A stretch of 64,000 bases of DNA from Capitulum mitella. Lineage: Eukaryota; Arthropoda; Thecostraca; Pollicipedomorpha; Pollicipedidae. The notes beneath the pieces were generated by a model. The model saw only the letters and a list, made by a program, of their open reading frames with translations. It did no database searches and was not told where the DNA came from. Location: positions 4,076,304 through 4,140,303 of the forward strand of contig CP099847.1 in assembly GCA_030062745.1 (NCBI GenBank), read 5' to 3'. Numbering within the stretch: the first letter of the stretch is position 1; each line of letters begins with the position of its first letter. The translations under genes and the position numbers were made by a program. Shown here one piece after another: positions 46,912 through 57,700 of this stretch.

Positions 46912-47580
46912 AGGACTTGAGCGACGACATCTGGTTTTCGGACGAGGTTTATCTTCATCCGCACGGCCAAATCAACCGTCAGAACTATCGGTTATGGGGC
47001 CAAGCTCCACCGGACGAAGTTCTTGAGACTCCGCTTCATTCGCTTAAGGTATCTGCTTAGTGCGCACTCAGCGGACAGGGCATCATCGGCCCCGTCTTCT
47101 CTAGGGCCGGCACAGCGAGACCACAGCTGTCAACACGCAGCGCTATATCTCCGTGCTGAACCGCTTCTGGGCGGCCCTGGAACGGAGGTGTGCCGACACC
47201 GCGCATCAGCAGTGGCTGCAGCGAGACGGGCCTACCCCCCACTCGGCTCGCAAGTCATGCAATGGTTAGAAGACCATTTGAACGGCCGCTTCGTCTTCAG
47301 GATGAAGCGGTGTCCAGGAGATTCACTGTCAGCTGGTCAGCGCACTTCCTGGACCTAGCTCCCTAGTTTTCTTCTAACGGGGTATCTCAAGACATGATTT
47401 TACCGATCAAGAACGGAGAGCCTGAAGGAGTTCAGGGATGAGATCAGAAACGCCGTTTGCTATATCAAGTGGGAGATGTGTCGCAGAGTGGTGCGTGAGG
47501 CTCCCCACAGACTCGACGTGTACCTGATCCGAAAAGGAGGGTATCTTGAGTATGTACTCTCAATCTTACGTCGTCAGTCT
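46912..47580 (+). pseudogene. Mariner-type DDE transposase relic
   Basis: Pieces in successive frames read as the catalytic part of a mariner-like transposase. IWFSDEVYLHPHG and NRQNYRLWG come first, then TPLHSLKV, IIGPVF, an AVNTQRYISVLNRFW stretch, QWLQRDGPTPHSAR with the second catalytic aspartate, then a decayed FLDLAP region and a C-terminal SLKEFRDEI. Stops and at least three frame changes break it, and the N-terminal DNA-binding part is not seen. No terminal repeats were found. Confidence 0.7.
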
Positions 47581-48317
47581 GGTGCTCATTCTTGTTGTCG
47601 AACAAAATAGCATGGAATATACTTTCACTGCATGTTAGTTTCGTTGTTTTCCTTAAATAAATATCAAAGTTATCGGCTTTTAAAATATGGTACATAACTG
47701 TGGGACGCCCGTATATCTGGTCTCATTGGGATACCCAAATGTGTTCCATTTGCTTTTCCTCATGTTTGCAGATCGCCTTCTTTTCATGTTCATTGAGCGA
47801 TAACAAGCATTACCGTCACTTGCATCCCTTGTCCGCTGGCATTTAGTTTGATACGATACAAATAAGAAATAAGCCTGAAGCGAAAGCTATTTATGCAACA
47901 CAAGGGCAAGGAAAAGTGCATCGCAAACTTGCCTGTGGTTTCCATCTGAATGCCACGTGTCCCTGAACCTCTGTATTTGCTTACAGTCAATCCATGAGAT
48001 ATCTGAAATCGTCATGGCGTGAAAAAGGCAAAAGTTTCCCGATGAACCTCGACTGCCTTCGTGTCACCGGCTGGGTAAATCACGGTTGGGGCAGTAGCCC
48101 CTCAGTCTTTGAATGCATTTAACGCAAGCCCTATTACGTGTTTTTTTATTACATCGCTTATTGTGGCGATGGATGGAAAGAAATCGACTAAACACAATTC
48201 TGTCCCTGCCAGCTTTAAACAGGTTCCTATCTCTATGTCCTTCCGTTTCCGTTTTTTAACAGCTTCCTCTACCAGTGCCACTCTGTCATGTGAGACTGTG
48301 GGAGGAAATCGTGCCCG
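47581..48317. other. No gene recognised
   Basis: Intergenic AT-rich sequence between the transposase relic and the foldback-type element. Confidence 0.4.
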
Positions 48318-50105
48318 GACAGAACTTAGTATCGCACTTCTTCGTATCGCATTTCTTCGCACGTAAAACTTCGTACGCAGATCTTCGTACGCAAATCTTC
48401 GTCCCGTTAATCCTCGCGCGCAAATCTTCGTACGCAAATATTCGTGCGCGCAAAACGTCGTAAATGCAAAACTTCCTATACGCATTCCTTCGTATCCGCA
48501 AAACTTCGTATACGCATTTCTTTTTATATGCATTTCTTCGTATCGCATTTCGTCGTATACATAAACCTTGTCATCGCAATTCTTCATATACGCAAAATTT
48601 TTTGCCTCGTATGTTTTTGGGAGCAGGGGTACTCAAAATTTGTCGTCATGTTAATGATCGTACGAAAGGCTTCACATTGAATTTTTACGTCTCGCGGCTT
48701 CAAGCATGAGATGACTGTTCTGATGACGCAATAACGCAATGACTGGTGGTCGCCCGAGGACTCAGCAGCAGAAAAGCTATCTGAACAACGTCGTCATTTT
48801 GCTGCAAATAAGTCGGAATAATTACCGCATTTTCGTGACAAGATACCTTAGATGCCACGAATTTATCCGCCGTTCTCCTGTCCGACAAGGTAAGGGCGTT
48901 GACTCTGGTCCCGATGGACCGGGTTCCAGTCCCGGTAACAATGAACCGGGACTCGAATGGTTTGGCCCGACCATTCACAGTGTGGTCAATGGTAATGGAC
49001 AAGAGAGGGGCAGTCATGCGACCTGGCCCGGGAGGCCGTGTCGCAACATTGTGCGGCACGAAAAAGATCCCTCCGCGGTCCTCTCTGGCTGAAAAAGCCG
49101 GGCGCAAAATTATCCGTTGAACTGGAATTGCACTACTGAGTGGTGGCTTCATAGTACAGGCAACAAACTCAGCCTAGTATGTAAATGCTCTGAGCCAAAA
49201 GCCGTCCATGCAGACCGTTCGGATAAAATTTCTAAAAAAGAAGCTCATCTTAATCTTTCTGCAGAACGACGCGGAAAAAAAACTTATTTTTGCATCTACG
49301 AAAATTTGCATACGGATATATTCGTATAGCATGTGGGCAGAGGCGTTTTCCCCATAGGACTTAAGTTAGATTTCCCAAAAAGTGGGGACATGGCCTCCTC
49401 CCCCGTTCCCACGCCCATGGTCTAGTGCATCACTGTCACGGAATCCAGTCTACGTACACAAAAAGGAACCCTGATGACCTGTAAAGCGGGCTCTGCTGAT
49501 CTGAAACGAGATTTCCGTGCAGGCATACAAATATTGGCATTTGCTCCATTTTATACATCTTCAGTCTACCAAAGCATGACACTGGGTGATGGTTGAAAAG
49601 AATATCCTAAAAAGGATTTTGCTCATCCCTCAACATTCTGGGACATTCCTGGGCCCCTGTGTCTTACCTGTGTCCACCGATCGAAGGCGTTTCCTCAATT
49701 GCAATATAGGTACGTACGACCAGGCCAGTGAATATAATTTACCTTGCTAAAAGGAAGGAAGACATGCACACGTTGTTGTGTGCTAAAGTAGAAATGCGAC
49801 AGTTGCGAAGTGCACAAGTACAGTAAAATGCGATAGGAAGATTTGCGTACACGAAGAAACGCGATACGAAGATTTACGTATGGGAAGAAATGCGTTTACG
49901 AAGTTTTGCGGATACGAAGAAATGTGCGTGCGAAGTTTTGCGATACGAAGAATTGCGTATACGAAGTTTTGAGTTAACGAAGTTTTGCGATAGAAGATCT
50001 GCATACGAAGAGATGCGATGCGAAGATGTGGGATACGAAGATCTGCGTACGAAGTTTTGCGTACGAAGAGATGCAATACGAAGAAATGCGATACGAAGTT
50101 CTGTC
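48318..50105. mobile_element. Foldback-type element with long inverted repeats made of short tandem repeats
   Basis: The left arm (48318 to about 48622) begins GACAGAACTT and then repeats ATCGCATTTCTTCGT- and ACGCAAAACTTCGT-type units. The right arm (about 49815-50105) is its inverse and ends AAGTTCTGTC. The outer 70 bases of the two arms align with few mismatches. About 1.2 kb lies between, with no transposase recognised. Arms built of short tandem units are a mark of Foldback elements of flies. I could not find a target-site duplication, so the outer ends may be slightly off. Confidence 0.75.
48883..48945 (+). repeat. tRNA-like segment inside the foldback-type element
   Basis: CCGGG, a seven-base loop TTCCAGT and CCCGG make a perfect T arm at about 48928-48944. 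GGTAAGGGCG just upstream resembles the end of an A box. Probably a tRNA-derived SINE piece. Confidence 0.35.
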
Positions 50106-51333
50106 ATGGAACCGGCGGAATTCATTTCGTCACAGGTGAAAACTGTGTAATCAATGTCGTGGCTGGATGTAGCCGAAGAGACCTGTAAATATCATGTTTA
50201 TAATGCATAGATTGCCAGTAGTTTCACAAAACGTATGCATATATGATTTAGCAAAGGGAAACGACCTTGTGTTTGAAAGCTGACGTAAAAGATGCCGAAA
50301 CGGGTTACCCTAAATTTAGAGGTATTTCGTTTTTCACTCGTAAAACAGCATGATACGACGACTCGCCAAGTTTACAAGGTACTCTGCATTTGATACCAAC
50401 CCACGCTTTCATTCGCCATTATCTTCCTGGCTCTCATCATTCTTTCGAACTGGTAGCTGACTGGAATATGAAATCGAACACGTTGCTTTCGCTTTGTTGC
50501 TTACTATAAAAGGCGTCTCCATGGTTTTGTATGCCGGTGAAGACGATTTTATGTGGTTTGTCATGAAGCTTACTTTAAAATACTGCCAACGGAAAAACAC
50601 ACCACACACACAAACTATATATGATCAATTTGGTGAAGCGCTGGAAGATAGCAAACAACCCTGAACAAGAGGCTGCATTTGTGAGACCATTTCACCACCA
50701 GCATCAGTCGGTCAAACCTAAACACACGCTCACGCAGTGTGCCCTGCGGCCCTCGACAAAAGACACTTTTCATACCATGCTGGTGGTATGAACTGCAAGA
50801 CGGTCTACCACAGAAGCGTCGGCGTGTGCATTGATTTTAATAGCCGATGCTCGGAGATCTGTGCACAAAACCAATCACCAATACATTGTTCACATTTGGC
50901 AACGCTTCAAGAGCATGTGCAACAAGAACAATACAAAAACTACCTTAGGTATCAGAACGCACCAAAATGATCCGTATCACTCATCGTGTGTTTTAAAATG
51001 CATGCTTGTGCGATCCAAGCTGGTTCTGTGACACGCATGTCCTGAGCCACTCCAGGGTGATCTCTAGAACTCCCAACACACACAAGAACACTGCATGGAA
51101 CCACATGGGCGACAAAACCGTTCTCGAGGTTCACGACCTCTGAGATGTTCACTCCAAAGATGGGGCTTCCTGGCTGATCACCATCGTTGATTAGTGTAGT
51201 AAGGTCCGTACAAAACTTCGCTGCTGTCTGAGATCTTTCCAGCCTGGACGGGCGAAACTTTAGCTGTCAGGTTTCCAGCCAGTTCAGGGCGTCACGTGGT
51301 GAGAAGTAAAGCTTCTGGTGGAATCTTCCACCC
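50106..51333. other. No gene recognised
   Basis: Intergenic DNA downstream of gene B. Only short frames without domains. Confidence 0.4.
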
Positions 51334-51339
51334 TTTATT
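51334..51339 (-). terminator. Candidate poly(A) signal for gene B
   Basis: Minus-strand AATAAA 313 bases beyond the stop codon at 51652. The distance is ordinary for a 3' UTR. Confidence 0.4.
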
Positions 51340-51504
51340 CTTCAGCCCTGGGCGCGGTGCCCGCCGAGTGACGTTTGACGCTGGCAGTTGAGCCGTTGCT
51401 GTCAGCGTTGAGCAGGCCAGAATGGTAGCACGCTCCAGGAGTCCGTTTCCCGTCCTGGCCTCATTTGCTTCAAGATAGTTGCCTTGGGAAACCTAATCGG
51501 TCAG

Positions 51505-51697
51505 GCGCAGACCAGACCCGACCAGACAGGCCGCATCGGGGCCCCTCAGACGGTCCGCTCGGTAGGTCCGGTGACCATGAGCTGCAGCTGTCCGCGCCGG
51601 AGTTGTCGGGAAGACCAGACCAGATCGGACCGGACCAGACACCACGGTTGGCTATGAACTGTCGCTGTCCGTGCCCGAGTGCTCGCCGGGAGGCTCC
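51505..51697 (-). repeat. About 77-bp duplication of the gene B terminal coding sequence
   Basis: 51573-51616 resembles the last coding part of exon 10 (51651-51697): ATGA-CTG, GCTGTCCG, CCGAGT- and TCGGGA-type blocks align in order at an offset of about 77 bp, with GACCAGAC-type sequence between. The copy lies past the stop codon and has lost it. Confidence 0.6.
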
Positions 51698-51786
51698 ATT
51701 CCTGTGCGCAGGCGCACTTTGCAGTTCCTGTTGATGCTCACTGCCGGATAGAATGTGCCCGCCAGGTCTGTGAAGGCCACCGGACC
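51652..51786 (-). CDS. Trim9: Gene B last exon: end of SPRY and stop
   Basis: Forty-four codons and TAG. Acceptor TTTTCAG|GGTCC. It reads GPVAFTDLAGTFYPAVSINRN, keeping the TRIM9 core, then a longer acidic tail than gene A. Confidence 0.92.
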   Translation of the reverse strand, partial: GPVAFTDLAGTFYPAVSINRNCKVRLRTGMEPPGEHSGTDSDSS

Positions 51787-54700
51787 CTGAAAATAAAACA
51801 CGGTGCAGCATGTGAGACACGACAGGAATCACCAGATAACTGAACAAATAATGAAATGTTTCACAACGTATAAGAAACCATAATGAAATCTTTCACAACA
51901 TATAAGAAACCATGACGACGTCTGTACCACTTTCACTTTCGGTTAAACTTTCCTCACCGTCCTCAGTAACAGAAAGCAGGGATCCTTCCCCCCCTTCAAT
52001 TATTCGGCACTGTCGACACCCGACTGTCTATTCATATTCACCCGACCGCCTATGAGTCACATAGTCGCCTGGCTTCGCCGACACAATAAAGCCGCAGACA
52101 CTGAGCCCATGTCCCATCGCGAACATGATCAAGTCCACGGTCTTCCTCGAACATCTCTAAACGACTAATATTAAAAGCAAAGGTGGCATTTTTTCTGAGA
52201 CCCGAGTGCTTAAAACCCTATAAAAACTACAGGCCGAGCAACGCAAAAAGTCTGGTCTGCGTAAAGTCCTAAAGAACCCATGGGGAGCACACTACAGAAT
52301 ACTTATACACAATCCCATTGGAGCGCAAGGCAGTCCGGAGTTAATCGGAGTCGATCCAGCTCAGGTGAATTCGAGCTCATCCTCGGTTGGTTGGTTGGTT
52401 ATTGGGGCTTAGGGGCGCACCGACTGCAGGGCCATTCGGCGCCCATTCGAGCTCATCCTCAAAACGGTTCAGAGGAGTCTTGGGTAGACTTACTGCCGTT
52501 GCTAGAGATACGGGGAAGGCGCCTTGGAAGGGCCTAGACGCCATTTTTCAGACATTTAAATATTCGGCACATGACATTAGCTCGGAAAGTGCCCGAAACT
52601 TTATTCAGACCTTCAGCTTTCGGCAGTCCCCTGCCATGCTTAAAGCTGCTTTAAGATGGCCTAAGGTTTGTCGGCGACCGGCTCACGATGGGTTCCCTCG
52701 AGTGCCTGTGCAGCATATTCAAGAGTCTGAGGTCCGTCAGTCTGCTGCCGGCTCAGAATAGTCTGAAATCTGTCACAGTCAGTCTGCAGTCTGGTGGCGG
52801 TTCCGCGACTGATTTACTGCCCGCTGCGGGGGAGCGTCTCACCTGGGGTCGGCCGTCCACGAAGAAGCGCAGCTGTCCGCGGCCGAGGTCCAGCAGCACT
52901 CCGACCACGGCCGAGGCTCGCACGCCGCCCTCCTGACGCTGACCGTGCCGGCCGGCGTGCATGAACCACGACCGCTGCCCGTCAATGTACATACTCCAGC
53001 CCAGCGCGTCGGCGCCTGTCAACAGGGCAGCGCGTCATCAGCATCCACGACCGCTAGCCATCAACGTACATACTCCAGCCCAGCGCGTCGGCGCCTGTCA
53101 ACAGGGCAGCGCGTCATTAGCAACCACGACCGCTGCCCGTCAACGTACATACTCCAGCCCAGCGCGTCGGCGCCTGTCAATAGGGCAGCGCGTCATCAGC
53201 AACCACGACCGCTGGACGTCAACGTACGCACTCCAGCCCAGAGCGTCGGCACCTGTCAACAGGGCAGGGCGTCATTAGCAACCACGACCGCTGCCCGTCA
53301 ACGTGCGCACTCCAGCCCAGAGCGTCGGCGCCTGTCAACAGGGCAGCGCGCCATTAGCAACCACGACCGCTGCCCGTCAACGTACATACTCCAGCCCAGA
53401 GCGTCGGCACCTGTCAACAGGGCAGGGCGTCATCAACTGGCCGTCAACGTACGCACTCCAGCCCAAAGCGTCGGCACCTGTCAACAGGGCAGCGCGTCAT
53501 CAGCAACCACGACCGCTGCCCGTCAACGTGCGCACTCCAGCCCAGAGCGTCGGCACCTGCCAACAGGGCAGCGCGTCATCAGCAACCACGACCGCTGTCC
53601 GTCAATGTACAAACTCCAGTGCAGAACATGAGCGTCTGTCAACAGCACAGCAGGAGGTCATCAGCACGGCTGACCACACGTCGGTCCGTAACATCACCTG
53701 ATTATACATCAGCTGACACTGAGCCATTCACAGTCCTCTGGTAGGTATCAGCAACAAGTCATAAGCATCACCGCAGAGCAGAGCACCACTTCATGTTGAC
53801 AATGGTTCGGCGGCAGACAGGGAGGTGGGCAGGCTAGAAAATGTGTCTGTATAGCGTTTGTAGGACTAAACGTCGCGTCAAAAGAGGACGCATGGAAAGA
53901 AATGGTCCAATGTTCTCAGATGCCGATCCGAAGCGAGTGTACTTTTATCCTTCTCAAGTGTACTTTTACAGCTCGGTCCCACATGCATTCGATAAGCTTT
54001 CAACAACAAGCGCGCGGTGCAGGAAGGTGCAGGAAAAGCCTGATCAGCCTAAACAAAGACCATCTCATCCGCAGGTACCTTTTCATCTCCGCTGGTTTGA
54101 ACCAGGACAGTGGGAAATCTAGTCAGGAATTAATCAGTTCGGACTAGTTATAAGCAATGTGGGAGATGGACTACAATTTTTTGGATCCGTCCTAGTATTT
54201 CAGAATTAGAGCCAAAGATTCGAATTCGGATGGTTGGAATATTCGGCTGAGTATTCAGGTTCGGCGAACGTTCCAATTTTGATTCCAAGATTTAAATGCT
54301 CGGCGTACTTTGGGATGGACACCTTTTCATGCAGATATTCGCCGAATATTCGAATGCCAGCCGAGCATTCGAATACTCTTACATTTTGCTGAAGAATCTG
54401 AGGAAAAATACGGTCCAAATTATACATCACCAAACGGAAATATTTGAGGCATTATTGCCTACCGTTGTTTTGGCTTCTGTGCATCGCCATGGATGAGAGC
54501 AATGCTGTGAGAGAAACTACCAACATATGATCCCTCCCCCCATCACCGTGACAAGGATCTGCCCATCATATTTTGTGGGGAAACGAGCAGCCTCGAGAAT
54601 AATCTGGCATTTGTTCCGTGTCTGGCAACGACGGGCAAAGAAGCCGGGTCGGTATCAGTCGGTGAGTGAAGCTGGACGCTAACGTTAAGTACATATGAGC

Positions 54701-57700
54701 CTGTTTATTTTGTCTATTTTGGTTTCTTGATGTGAATACAAGGAAAAGCCGGTCTCTCAGTACATTAATTGGCATTGCGCGTGCAATGCTTTCGCACATT
54801 TGCTGATTTTCCATTGTCACGAGCATATACTGATCCGAAATCGAAGCGGGAAACTGGGGCACCGGGAGCCCCACACATACTTTGCTAGCGATCAAAGTTC
54901 GGAATTCTCGTCACGAGGATATGGTTATCTTTAAACACATTGTATTCAACACGACATCAACCATATTTCATTGCTCTCTTTGAACAGCAGAAAAACGTGT
55001 ACGTATTCTGTTCACAAAAATCACATTTTCCGACGACGACGACGGTTTTAAATGCCTGTTACGGAGTAGTTAGGAGCAATACGGAGGGCCAAGAGGAACC
55101 AAGTTATAATTCTAATATTGTCTACAGGTACGGTAGAGGTAAGAGGTAAGAGATTCCTACCAGAGGTAAGAGATTCGCACTAACTTCAAGGCTGGATGGG
55201 TGCTTTCCAATGCTTATCTCTTCTTCTCAGACAATCATTCAGAAGTGCCGTATCGTATGGGCCTGACGTTCGCACCTCTGGTTACACATCAGGATGACTG
55301 ACAATCACAGCGCCCTCTGCCGCTGACGTCATGCCCCCCCCCCCACCTCGGCAGTACCCGGCAGCCGTCCGCCCGGTGCTCGGCGCCGGACGCAGCTTTA
55401 CACTTCTGACGTGTTCATGCAATTGTGTGAACCAGTCTGATTTGTACATATTGTTCCACGCATAGTGTCAGTAGTCCCAAACGTAAATCACCCGAACATA
55501 CAGTCTCAATAGTGCCAAACGTTTGGAACGAAACGGCACAAACTTTAAAAGAATCGAATGTACCCGTCTGAATGTTCAAATCCCAAAACGTATTCGAATT
55601 CCCAGCTCTATTTAAAATGTAACTGCTACCAATTAGGCCTCTCACCCAAATAACACCATCAAATGCACAAAATCACCACAGGTTTTGACTTTCTCTTTGC
55701 ATATCAAATCAGGTCTGCCATGTTTTGGCTGTCCTCCTAGCAAAACAATGATGGATATCAAAGCCAGGTGGGAAAAAATTGTCAGAAGCAGATCATATTT
55801 CACTGTGACGCACGGTGAGTCGCAGTTTGTTCCTGATTCCACATTCGGTTAACCCACCCGGGTACCCACAACATTCTTAGTTTCCTCCAGTATTTTAACC
55901 AACATCCATTGCCACACTTGGGCCTTTTCTCATAGTCATTCAACATACCATGCCATTTGATGCTGTCATTACATGCGATAAGTCAAAAAACAGCTTCAAA
56001 TAAACCAAAGTCCGTTTAATCATGTGTACGCTGTGAAAGAACAAGGACTTGAAATGATTCAAAGAAAAAGAAAAAATGAATGAGACAACCTCCTTGGCGC
56101 GATGTAATGTTATAAACGGCGAACATACCTTGGCTCTACACGCCTAAACGAAGCTAAATCCAAATCCGGTTACATTGGGGCTGCATGTTGGTTTTCAACT
56201 CAACCGTCTCTCAAGGCCTGCCCAAACTCCCACCTGTACTGCTGGCGACAGGTTTAGGTTTTGGCTGCGCCCGCTGCGGCCGGCTTTGCTAGCCAAATCT
56301 TGCCCGCCTGATTTTTAGCGTTCCATAACCGCAAGCTAATGTCAGGCATCCAAACAAGGCTTGCTAGGCTGTGTCTGAAGAAAAGCACCAGCCATCTGAA
56401 GGGGCTCACCCCGCATCTGATCCCCGGCGCCAGGCCACCTGGAGGAGCTCACCCAGCATCTGACCCCCGGCGCCAGCGCGGCTGACGGGACTCACCCAGC
56501 ATCTGCGACTTGGTGACGTCCGGCCGGGCGACCCCGAAGGCCGGGTCGGCGTGGCCGTCGTACCGCTCCAGGCTGAACTCCCAGTAGTGCACGCCGCGCG
56601 AGAAGCCCGTCGTCGCCAGCGCCACGCACGGCTCGAAGCTCTCGCAGCTCACGGCGCAGCTGTCCTCGGTGAAGCGCAGCTGCGGGTGCGACCCGCCCGG
56701 GTCCAGCGCGAACCACGCCACTGGAACGACGTCAGAACCCTGAGCAGCGTGAACCAGGCCACTGAAAAACCTCTAGAACCGACGGAATACGCCAAGTTAG
56801 CGCCGCCAGAACCTCCAGGAGCGTAAACCAGGCTACTGGAACACCACCAGAATGTCCAGGAGCGCAAACCAGGCCACTGTCATATCGTCAGAACCGTCAG
56901 GAACGCAAACTAAACCACTGGGACACCGTCAGAACCTTGAGCAACGTGAACCGGACCGATGTTGCGTCGTCAGGGCACCCAGGAGTGCGAATCAGGCCAA
57001 TGGAATACCGTCAGAGGATTCACGTGCGCAAACCACATCAGCGCGAACACATTACTCTGAAAATTGCAGAACTTACAACAGTTCGAATCAGAGCGAGAAT
57101 AACCTAGTCCGCTGTTGTTAAGCCAACCGTTGCAACACCATCCGAACATCCAGAAGCAAGAACCAGGTCACCTTGGTACAAGGTTAAAGTAAACACAGTG
57201 TGTCTCCGTACTTTTACTGCAAACAACCTCATGGCCACAAAAAAGTGTAGTTACCATTTAACCATTGTTTTGTTTATAGAGCGGATTTAGACGCGTGAAA
57301 CATGAAAAGATCATAACCATGGCAGTTGCTCATAGTTCTAAGGACGTGCACCATGTAATGCACTGGCATGGTTTCGCAGCAGCAGCTGCTACCGAGCGAT
57401 CGTCTTGCTCGCTGCAAACGACCTCTTCCCACTTGCGCTCGCGTATTTGCTGTGCATTGCATGCATGAGCTTTCCAAAATGTTACAGCACGGCAGAAAGG
57501 CACCGGAGCAGAAAATGTGCCGCGGCACCGCATGACGAGCTGACAGACCAGAGCGCTCACCTTCCGCAGTCAGCAAGCACACTGGCTGGCTGTAGGGCCC
57601 CGTCCCCGTGGCGTTGTAAGATCGGACGCGAGCCTTGTACAGGGAGTTGAAGTGGAGACCATCAATTGTGCACACCGTCTGTTGACCACAGTACACCTCC

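Noticed and set aside
52945..53701. A 228-codon plus-strand frame and overlapping ones
   Set aside because: Product of the 79-bp array and the antisense of exon 9. The minus strand holds the real coding sequence.
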